Shown: positions 23,381-39,064 of the stretch, piece after piece | Numbering within the stretch: position 1 is the first letter of the stretch | How the letters are laid out: each line of letters starts with the position of its first letter | Assembly: GCF_040939455.1 (NCBI RefSeq) | Contig: NC_134104.1 | Location: forward strand, 10,997,501 to 11,061,500 | DNA: 64,000 nucleotides | Source: Microcebus murinus | Taxonomy: Eukaryota; Chordata; Mammalia; Primates; Cheirogaleidae | Direction of reading: 5' to 3' | The notes under the pieces: generated by a model | What the model was told of the DNA's origin: nothing | Seen by the model: the letters and a program-made list of their open reading frames with translations, nothing else | Database searches by the model: none | Translations under genes and position numbers: made by a program

Positions 23381-23908
23381 TGACTGTCCAGCATGTTCTG
23401 AATACCCTTGCTGTGTTTGGGGACATTTCAGTCTCATGAGGAACCCCCTTCCCTTCCATAAAATCCAAATTCCCAGCCTCCCTGTCACACCAGGGGGAGC
23501 CTGTGGGAGCCTCCTTCTACCATGTAACCATCCTGCGCCAAAAATCACGAACAATTTTTCACCCCGAAGAACCAGTTGGAGCTCCCCACAGACCTCCCAA
23601 TTCCTTGACAATTTTCCATAAGGGAAATCAGCCCACTATATCTAAGAATTTTATGTCACATATTCAAAAAGTTAAAAACACTTGTTCTCTCTTTCTTTGC
23701 AACAGACCTATGCAAACATACCCTTTCAGATACATTCTTTACCTTGTTCATTGTGACCCTCCTGTTTCAAAATACACATTGGAATCTCTTTTCCAAACAT
23801 ATATTTTGATGACTGTTCTCTTTGTGTTTGGAAAATGTGTGCGTAAACCTCTTGTAAATCTTGTATACTCTGGGTTTGTTCACCTGCAAGAACGGGAGTC
23901 TTCGTCTC

Positions 23909-23951
<43 letters not shown>

Positions 23952-24064
23952 TATGCCAATGTGTGAAAAAGAGCCACAGAACAGAGATGTCAGGCACCGA
24001 AGAGAATACTGTGTCACCTGGCTTCCATCTATGGATGCTTCTTTCATTCCATGTGCACTGTTTA
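23381..24064. other. intergenic, no gene
   Basis: Single-copy-looking sequence with a GT microsatellite. The open frame across it is caused by the GT run and has no domain. Confidence 0.5.
23910..23951. repeat. (GT)n microsatellite
   Basis: About 20 uninterrupted GT units. Confidence 0.95.
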
Positions 24065-24077
24065 AGAAACAGCAAAA

Positions 24078-24403
24078 GGCCGGGTGTGGTGGCTCTCGCC
24101 TGTAATCCCAGCACTCTGGGAGGCCGAGGCGGGCGGATTGCTCGAGGTCAGGAGTTCAAAACCAGCCTGAGCAAGAGCGAGACCCCATCTCTACTATAAA
24201 TAGAAAAGAAATTAATTGGCCAACTAATATATATAGAAAAAATCAGCCAGGCGTGGTGGCGCATGCCTGTAGTCCCAGCCACTCCGGAGGCTGAGGCAGG
24301 AGGATTGCTTGAGCCCAGGAGTTTGAGGTTGCTGTGAGCTAGGCTGACACCACGGCACTCGCTCTAGCCTGGGCAACAAAGCGAGACTCTGTCTCAAAAA
24401 AAA
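24078..24403 (+). mobile_element. strepsirrhine Alu
   Basis: Full dimer, flanked by AGAAACAGCAAAAG on both sides. Confidence 0.93.
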
Positions 24404-24769
24404 AGAAACAGCAAAAGTCACAATTTCAATTTTGCTGTGTTGCCACAGCAAAGCCACCGTGGGCGCACGGGCTCCAGCGAGTGCCGTCCCTGTTCTGCAG
24501 CCACGCGAAGTCGCCAGCTGGCGTCACTGGTGGCGGGGCGGCATCGCCACCCGCGGGAGTGCAATTCTAGCCACGAGGGAAAACACTTGCTTTCCTTCAC
24601 TCTCCAGGAAGCCTCCTGGAGCAAATGAATGACTTCCACGGGGCTTTCTGAACCGCCGAGAGCACTCGGGGAGCTCCCGGCAACGCGGGGACCGGGCTGG
24701 GATGACCCCGTGTCACAGCGTCGGGGCACGCTGTGGAGGCCTGCCTGGCCCCCGTTCCTGGGGGCTGCA

Positions 24770-25245
24770 CTGGTTTGCTGATGCTGCTGCAATGCATCAC
24801 CACACACACAGTGGCTTATTACAAAACTTTATTGTCTTACAGTTCTAGAGGTCGGAAATCCAAAATGGATTTCTGTGGCGCTTCCGGAAGCTCTGGGGAG
24901 AATCTTTTGCGGGTTCTAGAGGCTGCCCGTGTTCCTTAACTCCTGAGCCCTTTGTCCCCTTCCAAGCCAGCAGTGTAGACCTTCACTCTCTCACCCTTGT
25001 CTCCCTGCCCATGGTCACGTTGCTCCTCTGACCCTCCCCCCCGCCTCTTTCCCGTATAAAGGCCTTTGTGCTTACCTTGGGCACACCCAGAGAACCCCGA
25101 GTAACGTCGCCTCCATCTCAAGATCCTTTACTTAGTCACTTCTGCTAAGTCCCTTTCACCAGGCGAGGTCACATATTCACAGGTTGGGGGGAATAAGGTC
25201 ATGGACATCTTTGGAGGTCATCGTTTGGCCCACCACAGGGACGGC
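24770..25245 (-). mobile_element. MLT1-type MaLR LTR
   Basis: On plus it reads TGCTGCTGCAATGCATCACC, AAAACTTTATTGTCTTACAG, TTCTAGAGGTCGG, AGGTCACATATTCACAGG and GGACATCTTTGGAGGTCAT, ending CCACCACAG. This is a near-complete antisense MLT1 LTR. Confidence 0.8.
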
Positions 25246-26042
25246 ACAGAATGACACCAGGCAGGTGGGTGGCTGCTCTCAGCTTTTCTTCCTCGGGCTC
25301 TTTGCCCCCACTTCCGTCTTGGACTGTCCCCTTCCGCTCCGCCCAGCACACACGCACACACCTCTGCCTAGCCTGGCAGCCGTAGGCGGGCCACTGCATT
25401 CCCTCCCTGTCAAAGTCTGGGGCCCCTGGCCTTTGCAGGGGGCTGTTTGCTGGTGCCCGTATCAGCCCTTTCTTTGTAAAATCCAGTGCGCTGTTAATTT
25501 AGCTTAGTCAAAGCCTGCCTTAAACTGGAGAGGCGGTGGAAGGATTAAAATTGTTTTCTAGGGCCGGGGAATTAGGGCCCGTAGGAGCAGGAAGGCTTTG
25601 CTGCACTTCTTGAATAATCTGTCTAAATTCATTTACGGACGAGGCTACAACTTCCTGCTTGCAAAAAGGGAGTAGTGGGGACCAGGCCTGGCCATTGCCA
25701 GCCAGTCGTTAGGTCTGCAGTAGGGAGGGAGAGGTTATTGGGAACAGCAGTGTTTTTAATTCCTTCCTCTCCACAAACAATTCTTTCTGGGTACATATTC
25801 CCCTTGCAAAGGCTCGTGCCAGGATTGAGGCTCCCAGGAAAAGCCAGTGTGTGGTGTAATGATACCCATCTCCCAGGTCAACACTCTGGATTAGCCTGGG
25901 CAGCACCGAGGAAAAATCAACTGGATTCTACTACTCAATAACAAAAAATGTTAATTCCTGCCTTGTTCCCTAGAATTCTAAAACAGCTTAGAATGATAGA
26001 TGTATAGCCGTTTGTACCATATGCTTGTGTTTTTTTAATGTA
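25246..26042. other. intergenic, no gene
   Basis: Nothing recognised beyond single-copy-looking sequence. Confidence 0.5.
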
Positions 26043-26056
26043 AAGATTTATATGTA

Positions 26057-26396
26057 GGCGGGCAGAGGTGGCTCACGCCTGTAATCCTAGCACTCTGGGA
26101 GGCCAAGGCGGGAGGATCACTCAAGGTCAAGAGTTCGAAACCAGCCTGAGCAAAAGGGAGACCCCATCTCTACTAAAAATAGAATGAAATTAACTGGACA
26201 ACTAAAAATATATATAAAAAAAATTAGCCGGGCATGGTGGTGCATGCCTGTAGTCCCAGCTACTTGGGAGGCTGAGGAAGGAGGATCGCTTGAGCCCAGG
26301 AGTTTGAGGTTGCTGTGAGCTAGGCTGACGCCCTGGCGCTCTAGCCCAGGCAACAAAGTGAGACTCTGTCTCAAAAAAAAAAAAAAAAAAAAACCC
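26057..26396 (+). mobile_element. strepsirrhine Alu
   Basis: Full dimer with a long poly-A. Exact 14-bp duplication AAGATTTATATGTA. Confidence 0.94.
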
Positions 26397-26879
26397 AAGA
26401 TTTATATGTAAAGATTTATAAATAAAAAGAATATATGATATAAAATATTAGATTTAAAAAATTATAGGAAAATATGTAAGCCTAGGAAATTAAAAAGCCC
26501 TACACATTTACTGAACGCAGCTCCCTAGCAGCTAAAATAAAAACCAGATGTGTTATTTTTGCACTACAATACGCAAATGTGCCCTAAGATCTGAAGTAAG
26601 AGATGAGCAGTTTACAAGCACACGCATTTTGCTTCCAGTCTGACTTCTGCTACAGATAATGGCTCTTACTGCCTTTGGAAGGACTTCTGCCTCAGTTGGG
26701 GTAGGCTAACTTAAAATGGAATTTAAATGTATTTGGAACTTCTAAACTTAAATACATACGCTTTTTTATTACTGTTTTTATTCCTTGGTATAGTAGTAGT
26801 ATTTGCTCATTGTCATGAAATTATAAAACACAGAAAAACATAAAGAAGAAAAAAGAATCCCATTAAAATATTATACCCC

Positions 26880-27175
<296 letters not shown>

Positions 27176-28650
27176 TTACACCCCAGAAATAACCATAGTT
27201 TACATACTGAAACTTCTAAATTTTTAAGCACCAGTAACATGGCAAGGAGGCGGCATTATTTCACCCTTTTTGAGAAGGTTATAGAAACCACATCCAGGAC
27301 AGAAGAGGAAGAAATCTTTCATTTCTCACGTGTTTCATGATGGTAGGAAGATCGGGCTGCCTGTAGTTTCAGGACATTCTCGACAGATAGAGTCTTGACT
27401 ATGCAGAACCCTGAGCATGACTTGGGGCAGAGAAAAAAAGAGATACCAGATGTTCACTTTTCAGCAACCCTCCAGCTTAATTCTTTGGCTGCCTAACTCC
27501 TTCCATAGAAAAGTCGTGCTTGCTCTTGGGCGCTGGGCAGTAAGCCATCACGTCAAGATTATCCTACATTTGGGGGCTAGGCCTTAAAATGCCTTGTGAA
27601 TGCCCCTTCTTTTACAGCGTCTTCAACTATCATCACCAAGAACTTTCTTTTTTCTTATTTTCTGAGAAACTCCGAACACCATAGACATGTGACTTACTGT
27701 GTAGCAATATAAAACAAATCAAAACAGCACAGACTCATTTAGGCACGTTTGTTGGCAAGAATACAAAGAGTCCAGGGACAGTGAGGCGTGTTTAGACACC
27801 ACAAGGTTGTTTTCAATATTGTGCCCTCCTCCCTCCTGCCTCCCTCCCTCCTTTCCTTCCTTCTCTCCTTCTTTCATTCATTTAGCAAGTATTTATTGAG
27901 CATCGACTCCATGCTAGACCATGTTCTGAACACAACGGGTAAAAACTCTGAGCTTGTGGAGTTTACATTTTAGTGGCGGTGACAGAGGACACCGCGGGCA
28001 ATTGTCGCATGCGGTGGCCGGTGTCTCGGAGGACGGTGTCTCACTATGGAGAGGATGGTGGAGAGTGGATTGCATCCAGTCCCAGGTGATTCTCTTGGGG
28101 TCTGCAGGAGTAGATTCTACAGAGACCCCTTCTCTCTCTTCTGCTCCCGTGCTAGGGGTAGTTCCCCAGGTGGCCGGTCCCTCTGTGTGGGAGGCAGGGG
28201 TTCCTGGCAGGGACCAGGGTGGCATTTCTGGCTGTGCCAGAGAAGCACCAAGCCACACAGCTTTTCAACATCCCAACAGCAGCTGCAGGAAACACTAGCT
28301 CTGGCATGTGACAGGTGTTCGCTGAGTGGCAGTTCCTGCTCACCTGTCAAAGGGCCTCACCTCCAACTCACAGTCCCATGACCTCCCCTGGCTTGGGGGA
28401 GCCCCTGCCCTGCTTGGCTTGCCCAGGACATGCAGTGAGGAGGTCACCGTTTCTCCTGGCACTGTCCCAGTCAAATACCCAGGGACCTGGGTGCACCTGC
28501 GAATGCCTCCTAACTCATTCCCCCAGGTGGCACAGGGACATCTGCACAAATGAAGCCCTAGAACCCACCTGGAAGATCTTAGCCCACACCCAGGGACACT
28601 CTTGTTTCCCAAATGAACATCACTCACATTGCCTCAGCAAACGGTCCTAA
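27176..28650. other. intergenic sequence with an L2-like stretch
   Basis: Positions 27865-27975 (AGTATTTATTGAGCATCGAC, then GAGTTTACATTTTAGTGG) are an ancient LINE2/MIR-type relic. The remaining open frames (27914-28650) overlap on both strands without a domain, so no gene is called. Confidence 0.5.
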
Positions 28651-28663
28651 AGAACTTTGGTTC

Positions 28664-28994
<331 letters not shown>

Positions 28995-29099
28995 AAAGAA
29001 CTTTGGTTTAAATGAAGGCAACGTTAATAAATAAAATATCTGGACATTGACGTTTTGATTTATTCAAGTGTAGAAAGAGATGGATCCATTTACTTTCTT

Positions 29100-29180
29100 G
29101 TTCCTCAACAAATACTTATTGAGAACTCCCTACATGCCAAGAATTGTTCTAGACACTTGAGATACAATGGCGACGAAAGT
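29100..29180. repeat. L2-like ancient LINE relic
   Basis: CAACAAATACTTATTGAGAA, TACATGCCAAGAATTGTTCT and GAGATACAATGG follow the usual order of this old mammalian repeat. Confidence 0.55.
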
Positions 29181-29239
29181 ATTAGCGCTAAACTTAAACT
29201 TCAACATACCCACATATCCTAGGACTTTTTTCCCTTTCT

Positions 29240-29437
29240 TCCTTTTTTTGATACAGTCTCACTCTGTTGCACGGGCTAGAGTGCTGTGGTATCAGCCTAG
29301 CTCACAGCAACCTCGAACTCGTGGGCTCAATCGATCCTCCTGCCTCAGCCTCCTGAGTAGCTGAGACTACAGATGCCACCCTCCTGCCTTGGCCTCCCGG
29401 AGTGCTAAGATTACAGACGTGAGCCACCTTGCCCTGC
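29240..29437 (-). mobile_element. internally deleted Alu
   Basis: Antisense right monomer joined to the 5' end (CACCCTCCTGCC...GAGCCACCTTGCCC). The linker and much of the left monomer are missing. Confidence 0.8.
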
Positions 29438-29447
29438 ACCCCCCCTT

Positions 29448-29580
29448 TAATTTTTTTAATTAAAGATGAGGGTCTGGCTACATTTCCTAGGCTGGCCTTG
29501 AACTCCTGGGCTCAAAGGATCCTCTGGTCTTAGCCTCCCCAGTAGCTAGGACTACATTTGCACAGCATCTTGCCTGGCTT
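29448..29580 (-). mobile_element. Alu monomer (FLAM-like)
   Basis: Diverged antisense monomer with TTAAAGATGAGGGTCTGGCT and AGTAGCTAGGACTACA. Confidence 0.65.
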
Positions 29581-29937
29581 TTAATTACTCAATAATTACC
29601 TACCAGTAAAAAGTGTTGCTTAAACAGGAAGCAAGACACATCAGTGGACAAAATGATTACTGAAAACATTCTGTACTTCCTGACCTAGATAAGTTTTTTC
29701 ATCAGCCTAAAGAGTGCATCTTTATTAAATAGCTATGCATTTCGTCACAACAGCACTCGGAAACAAGAACCAAAAAATCATTTTTCCTATTTAAATCAAA
29801 TTAAATCAGGTTCCATGCCCAACTTCCCAGGGCTCTAGGGTTGGACAAAGCTCAGGAAATGCAGGAAGGGACGGCTGGCCTTGAAGCTGCCCTAAGCACC
29901 GCTGAGATGCTCAGCTGTTTATTCAAAGATGGTGGAT

Positions 29938-30373
<436 letters not shown>

Positions 30374-30597
30374 CTATTCAATCTTGCATTTAGAAATGGT
30401 TGCACTTGGTAGGTAAAGGATGCCACAGATGACAATGGAAAAGAATGAGAAGAGATGATAAAACCAATTACGAGGGAAAGGTAGCACTAGAAAGTGAAAG
30501 GCCTTTTGTTGCTCCTTTTAAAAAACTACGATACAAAAGCTGTTGCTTGCCCGTTATTTAGAAGTATAATAAAATCTTGTTTAAAACATAGCACCTG

Positions 30598-30926
30598 GGC
30601 CAGGTGTGGTGGCTCACGCCTGTAATCCTAGCACTCTGGGAGGCCAAGGCGGGAGGAATGCCCGAAGTCAGGAGTTCAAAACCAGCCTGAGCAAGAGCGA
30701 GACCCCGTCTACTATAAAATAGAAAGAAATTAATTGATCAACTAAAATATATAAAAAAAATTATCTGGGCATGGTGGCTCATGCCTATAGTCCCAGCTAC
30801 TCAGGAGGCTGAGGCAGGAGGATCACTGGAGCCCAGGAGTTTGAGGTTGCTGTGAGCTAGGCTGACGCCACGGCACTCACTCTAGCCCGGGCAACAAAGT
30901 GAGACTCTGTCTCAAAAAAAAAAAAA
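30598..30926 (+). mobile_element. strepsirrhine Alu
   Basis: Full dimer. Flanks AACATAGCACCTG / AACACAGCACCTG. Confidence 0.92.
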
Positions 30927-31019
30927 GAGCAAAAAACACAGCACCTGTGATAACACATGGCTTCCCTATAGTAACTAATTTAATCATTGGGTTCTTTTTT
31001 TTTTTTAATATAAAGTTTA

Positions 31020-31265
31020 TGGCTTTAAATAATTTCAGATTTATAGAGAAGATACAGGGATAGCACAGAGAGTGCCACAGCCCCTCGCCCAGTTTCAGTT
31101 TCCCGGAGAGTTAACATCTTACGTTACTGAGACACATGTGTCAAAACCCAGAAATCAGCAATGGTATCTTAACATTAACTAAACGCCCGACTTTATTTGG
31201 ATTTCAGCAGTTTCCAAATTAATTTCAGCAGTTTCCTTTTTCTGTTCCAGGGCCCAGTCTGAGCA
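31020..31265. mobile_element. L1M-type 3' UTR-like relic
   Basis: TTTCAGATTTATAGAGAAGA, GTTAACATCTTACGTTACTG and TTTTTCTGTTCCAGGGCCCA follow a familiar LINE1 3' sequence. Orientation not decided. Confidence 0.5.
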
Positions 31266-32829
31266 CCACCATTTCATGAAAGGGCCACATGTGCAAAGGG
31301 ACCCACAAACGCAGCAGGAACTGAGAAACCAAAGAACGTATCCAAAGAACAGACAGACAAATCCAGTTTGTCGGGAGAGGGTGACTTATCGGGGGACTTA
31401 GGGACAGAAGTATGGTCTTCTGTGGCCATAAGACAGGTAGATCTCACTGCTGCCACCATCCCAGACCCAGGGCTTATATACTGCAGGGAGTCAACCTTCC
31501 AGGAAAAGACAAGAATGCTGTGTGCATCATAGCCTGTCATTTGCATGATAAAATCAAGGGTGTTTTGCCCTAAAGGCCGGCTTTACCGTAAATTCATGCT
31601 GTTACACATCTCTGTAAGTGGAAATCTTAGAGGCATTCCCAGAACTGGGGTGGCATCTAAAGTGGAGTCACTGTGGCCTCCACAACCACATCACCTTGGA
31701 TTCTTTTTGAAGTGGCAGATAGAGGATTACAAATACGGTAGAATTAATTATAAGTCATCCTGTTGGTACTACAGAACTTGGACCTTCTTTCGAGTTTAGT
31801 CTGATTTCTCAAAATAAACCAGATCAAAAAGACAAACAACTGGATTTGTCCCTTACAAGCAAGAGCTTGCTAAGGGAGAAAGACTTCTACTTTACCTTAT
31901 AATCTTAAAATTCTTCATTTCAAAATTGTGTACAATAAGGAAATTTTATGGATACTAGATATTTATTATTTTATTGTGTGGGTGGTTTCACACATGTAAA
32001 AACTCATCAAAATGTACATAATGTATACCAATTTTACCTCAATAAATGTCCAAAAAAAAAAACTGTATGTGAAGACCTCAAGTAAAGGGTTGCAAAATGT
32101 TTGGTCAATGATTGTCATAGCAGTAGATCAATCTATATATTCCATGAGTCAAATTCTATCTCTTAGAGAACCTCAAAAAGGGGACATTTTAACTTTGAAG
32201 GTATCCTATCTTTAATCTGATTTGGCAATCCTGGGATTTTCATTTATATAAACAATGCCTATTCAGTGCTAGTGGCTCTAACCTCCAAGGTCATTCCAAG
32301 GCCTGGGGAAATTCCAGTGCCACTTCAGGCCTGGAGATGGCAACAACCTGGTGATGTCATATGCTATCTGGGGCTCACCCCACCTTCAGGCAAAGGTCGC
32401 TGGGGCTGCTAAGAAACAAAGGTAAACCAACTGGCCATATAACATCTTAAGACCTCAAATTACAAAACATTTCTGCCCCTCCTCCCCAGCTTTGCAGATA
32501 AGGGGTTGCATGCGGGTGCTGATAACCACTGCCATCAAGTTATCTCTGGACAGGCTCTCCACCCACTTGTAAAGAAGAGATCGGCATCCCCTTCTTACCT
32601 GGGAGGAAACTGAGGCCAGGAGGCCTTGTGTTAGTGTCTAAATGGGAAACAACAGGAGCTACCCCAGATAGTTTAAGCAGAAAACAAATTTTATGGAAGG
32701 CTATTAGGTAGCAGAATCCTTGAAAGAGGCAGAAAGCAGGAAAGGTACTCAGGTCTCCTCCAGGACGGCTCTACTGGGCACATTCTTTCCCTACAACCTC
32801 ACTAGTACCAAGGAGATTAAACTGAGTAA
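31266..32829. other. intergenic, no gene
   Basis: No recognisable exon or LTR with clear ends. Confidence 0.5.
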
Positions 32830-32859
32830 TTTTTGCCTGTGAAACAGGCAAAAAAAAAA

Positions 32860-33200
32860 AAAAATCTTCTTGTTTGATTTGCATTTTCGGACTGTGAGGT
32901 TGACCATCCTTTGCTTGTTTAATGACACTTGAATTTCTTTTGCTATGAACTATCTGATCACATCTTTTGTCCTTTTTTGAGTGGGTTATTGTCCTTTTTA
33001 AAAATTGATTTATATGTATGATGTTAGTGCTATTCAGTCAGGTGTTACAAACCTATCCCCCATATTGTAACTTGCCTTTTGAATTGGTTTTTGGTAATTT
33101 TCCTGTACAAAATTATAATTTTTATAAAAATTATATTTATGAAATATTGTATTTATTATAATAATTATAAATTATAATAATTTTTACATTAATTACATTT
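32860..33200 (-). mobile_element. L1 LINE relic
   Basis: Antisense L1 3' ORF2 layout (GATTTGCATTTTCGGACTGT, TTGACCATCCTTTGCTTG, GGGTTATTGTCCTTTTT), ending in an AT-rich stretch. Confidence 0.65.
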
Positions 33201-33224
33201 TTGAAATATTATGCAACTGGAAAT

Positions 33225-33480
33225 GAAAGAGTCCATGCCAAATGTGCAGATAAAGGTTGATCTTCAAGTTGAATTAAGTGAAAAATTGCAGGAGAATGAG
33301 AGTGTGTATAGTTTATTCCCATTTGTATTTTTTAAAATATGCTTGTATGTGTAGTGAATATTTGTAAAGATACACAAGAACACAATAACAGTGGTTGAAT
33401 GCATGCACACACATTGTTTTTGTGTGTATATATCCCCCTAAAAAAGACAAATGGCAGTATGTTATACACATCATCCAGCG
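33225..33480 (+). mobile_element. L1M 3' end relic
   Basis: AATTAAGTGAAAAATTGCAG and GTATAGTTTATTCCCATTTG are typical of L1M 3' ends. Confidence 0.55.
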
Positions 33481-33511
33481 AAGAAGGTAGAAAGATGACT
33501 TACTTTTTACT

Positions 33512-33834
33512 CTTTTTTTTTTTGAGACAGAGTCTCACTTTGTTGTCCAGGCTAGAGTGAGTGCTGTGGCATTAGCCTGGCTCACAGCAACCTCAATCTC
33601 CGGGGCTCAGCGATCCTACTGCCTCAGCCTCCCGAGTAGCTGGGACTACAGGCATGCGCCACCATGCCCGGCTAATTTTTTGTATATATATTTTTAGTTG
33701 GTCAATTAATTTATTTCTATTTTTGGTAGAGAGAGGGTCTCGCTCAGGCTGGTTTCGAACTCCTGACCTTGAGCAATCCACCCGCCTCGGCCTCCCAAAG
33801 TGCTAAGATTACAGGCGTGAGCCACCTCGCCCAG
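33512..33834 (-). mobile_element. strepsirrhine Alu
   Basis: Antisense dimer. Flanks ACTTTTTACTCTTT. Confidence 0.92.
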
Positions 33835-33839
33835 CACTT

Positions 33840-34790
<951 letters not shown>

Positions 34791-34793
34791 TGG

Positions 34794-35134
34794 TTTTTTT
34801 TTTGTTTTTGAGACTGAATCCTACCATCTTGCCCGGGCTAGATGGTAGGTGCCATGGCGTCAGCCTAGCTCACAGCAACCTCCAACACCTGGGCTCAAGC
34901 GATCCTCCTGCCTCAGCCTCCCGAGTAGCTGGGACTACAGGCATGCACCACCATGCCCGGCTAATTTTTTTCTCTATATATATTAGTTGGCCAATTAATT
35001 TCTTTCTATTTTTAGTAGAGACAGGGTCTCACTCTTGCTCGCTCAGGCTGGTTTTGAACTCCTGACCTCCAGCAATCTGCCTGCCTCGGCCTCCCAGAGT
35101 GCTAGGATTACAGGCGTGAGCCACCACGCCCCAC
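34794..35134 (-). mobile_element. strepsirrhine Alu
   Basis: Antisense dimer, GAAAGTGGTTT duplicated at both ends. Confidence 0.92.
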
Positions 35135-35160
35135 TGAAAGTGGTTTCTCTTTATATATTA

Positions 35161-35486
<326 letters not shown>

Positions 35487-35499
35487 TCTTTATATATTA

Positions 35500-35879
35500 C
35501 TTTCATAATGCATCTTCAGATGGGAATAACTTGGCCTCCTGTTCACCTGCCATCACGCACTATGTAGATGCAGGTTGTGTTCTGGTGTGTGTTGTTGCTT
35601 CCTAAACACACACAGGCACAGGACCAGGCTTTGGTATTTATGAACTCAGCAGGGCTGCATCAGTTGGCAGGTATATCAGGGACAAGGCTCCAGGGTCACT
35701 GGTATTGGTGTTCTTGTCCAGGAGGACCGGGAGCTGGGTTGGAAGCCTGAGCAGATGCCTCCATACCAGACTCTGGAAGGACCTAGAGTAAGTGGCTTTG
35801 CTGCCAGTTAACAGCATGGGTTGGTCCCCTTAGAGCTTGTGGGGCAACCCCCTAGGTGTGGTGAGCAATAGGACCCTTA
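35500..35879. other. intergenic, no gene
   Basis: Single-copy-looking sequence; nothing recognised. Confidence 0.45.
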
Positions 35880-35896
35880 AAGAGCCCCCATTGTAT

Positions 35897-36230
<334 letters not shown>

Positions 36231-36245
36231 AAGAGCCCCCATTGT

Positions 36246-36926
36246 CTCTTGGAAGGGGAGGAGCCCCTGCAAGGTGCTGAGACCCGGTGGGAATGGGAAA
36301 TCCACTGGGACATGTTTCTCAGTGCAGCTCTGGGGTCGGTTTCACCATCAACAATGGCAGAAGAATGGGGGAAATCCTGTTAAGGAGTTCAACAATTCCC
36401 CCACCACAAGACAGAAGGAGTCAGCCGAGAGGCACGACTCCTAAAGGAGCACAGCCCGGGTCTCAGCTGGTGGCCGAGAACATGGTGGCTCACTCAGGGG
36501 AATCACCCCAGCTGCGGCCAGAAAAAGAGGGGAATGAGTTTCCCAGCCCAGCCCCAAAGGACATCCTCAGACCTGGAGGTGGATGTGTGGGGCGGTGAGG
36601 TGGCCTGGCTGATGGGTCATTTGGGGAAGGTAGACCTTCAGGACAGGGGGGTCTGGAATGCTCCTTGGAGAGGAGAGGGAGCCTCCTCCAGAACCTGGCC
36701 TTGCCAAGGCCTCCGCCCTGGACACTTGGTGCTGGTGACCAGTCCCTGCCCCCAGCTCCCAACAGGGCAGGACCTGACCTCCACTAAGCTGGGGAAAGGC
36801 CAAAGGGCAAAGGACGGCATGACTGCTGCTTGGGACAGCCCGAAACGCACAGGGCCATAGCTTGGACCGCCTGATGCCATCGTCAGGCAAACCTTGGAAG
36901 CTGGAGCCAGCCCTGAGGCTGGCTTA
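36246..36926. other. intergenic, no gene
   Basis: GC-moderate sequence with overlapping frames on both strands. None has a domain or splice pattern. Confidence 0.45.
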
Positions 36927-36941
36927 AAACTGACAGGTAAG

Positions 36942-37276
36942 ACCGGGTGCCGGTGGCTCACGCCTGTCATCCTAGCACTCTGGGAGGCCGAGGCGGGAAG
37001 ATTGCTCGAGGTCAGCAGTTCGAAACCAGCCTGAGCAAGAGCGAGACCCCGTCTCTATTCTAAATAGAAAGAAATTAATTGGCCAACTAATATATATAGA
37101 AAAAATTAGCCGGGCATGGTGGCGCATGCCTGTAGTCCCAGCTACTCGGGAGGCTGAGGCAGGAGGATCGCTGGAGCCCAGGAGTCTGAGGTTGCTGTGA
37201 GCCAGGCTGACGCCATGGCACTCACTCTAGCCTGGACAACAAAGCGAGACTCTGTCTCAAAAAAAAAAAAAGAAAG
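36942..37276 (+). mobile_element. strepsirrhine Alu
   Basis: Full dimer. Flanks AAAACTGACAGGTAAGA. Confidence 0.93.
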
Positions 37277-37883
37277 AAAACTGACAGGTAAGAGGTGGGT
37301 AGTGGAGAGTAATGTCTCTTGGCAAACCCACACTCAGCCCAGCCGCGGCAACTCTGCAACCCACTTTTAATTTGTGCTCAGCCCACTTGGTGAGAATAAC
37401 CACCTGGTTTGCACAATACTTGCTGCTGTGCGGTTTATGTGCGAAGACACTTTTACCAGTGGTTAAAGTCCTTCGAATTCTTCACCCTTGACAGAGAAGA
37501 CAAAGGACGTGTGGTTATTTTGTTATAACCACACAGTATCAAAGGTTACTTAGCCGAGTGTGAAAGTAACGGCAAGTGCTACAAAAACATCAAGGAAACT
37601 CAGGCAAGGATTCCTCGAAGCCGTCTATGACATCCAGCAACGCAGGGAAGTCACGTAGGTCCTCTCGGGTCCCCGTCATGTGCTCAGGGTGCCAGAAAGA
37701 AGACTGCGGAGAATAAATCTTCTCGGTACGTTCTGAGGTTCGTAGAAGAGCAGAGAGGGGTTCTTGGTCATTTAATGGAAGGGGAGAGAGCCGTTCCCCG
37801 AGACCCAGCGCGGTCTGCGTGCGCCCCGTCTCCTGGAAACAGGTGGCCACAAACAGCGCGGCTGGCTTCTCTCCAGCATAAGT

Positions 37884-38198
<315 letters not shown>

Positions 38199-38259
38199 TG
38201 ATAAGGGGAGTTTCATTGCAGAGGATGTGAAATGATAGCATACACTCCACCTGCAGGAT

Positions 38260-38332
38260 TTTTTTTTTTTTTTTTGGTGACCGAGTCTCGCTCTGTTGCC
38301 CTGGCTGGAGTGCCATGGCCTTGCACTCACTG
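38260..38332 (-). mobile_element. short truncated Alu
   Basis: T-rich tail plus ACCGAGTCTCGCTCTGTTGC and about 25 bp more. Flanks CTGCAGGAT / CCGCAGGAT. Confidence 0.75.
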
Positions 38333-38823
38333 CCCGCAGGATCTTGCCATCAAATAGGAGAATAAGGTGGGAACAGAGACGTTTCGAAGATGAGGCCAGG
38401 AGGAGGGAGGCCAAGCGTGTTCTCCAAGGGAAGGGGCTGGCCAAACCCTGCAGGGGAGGAGCCTGGGCCGGAGGCCCCTGTGGCTGCTGGGGTTAGCAGT
38501 GACTTTCAGAGAGCTGAGTAGGTAGAGCAGCCGCCGGGGAAGCCAAGCAGAGCGGAGTAAGCCATGAGTGGGTGTGAGGAAGCAGGGAACGGTGTAGCGA
38601 TGAAGCTGGCGGTAAGCCGAGGAAGTGGGGGCGGGGAGGACAGCAGGAATCTGTGCCTATTCCGTTAAGTTAAGGGAGACGTGAGCGTGCTCACGGCAGG
38701 TGTCTCAAAGCTCCCTGCACGTGCTGGAAGAGGCGCAGACCTCACCGCGCCACTGTAGCATGCTCAGATCATGCATGTCCTGTTGCTTGATGAGTATTGT
38801 TGGAGTTTTGTTTGGTCATTTGT
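38333..38823. other. intergenic, no gene
   Basis: G-rich single-copy-looking sequence. No domain in any frame. Confidence 0.45.
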
Positions 38824-38960
38824 TTTAAGAGACAGGGTCTCCCTCTGTCACCCAGGCTGGAGTGCAGTAGTGTGATCGTAGTCACTGCAGCCTCGAACTC
38901 CTGGACTCGAGCGATTTTCCGCAGTAGCTGGGACTAGAGGCATGAGCCACCGCGCCCAGA
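38824..38960 (-). mobile_element. Alu monomer (FLAM-like)
   Basis: Antisense monomer with AGAGACAGGGTCTCCCTCTG and GCATGAGCCACCGCGCCC. Confidence 0.8.
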
Positions 38961-39064
38961 TCTGTTTGTTTTACAAGGAGAATACATTAATATTTTATTT
39001 GCGAGGTTGAAACCAACAGCAACCTTGTTTCCTGGAGGGGCTCAGGGCAATTTGAACTCCCTTC

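Noticed and set aside
38296..38496. Small ORF beginning in a truncated Alu
   Set aside because: Starts in Alu sequence, has no domain and no conserved start context.
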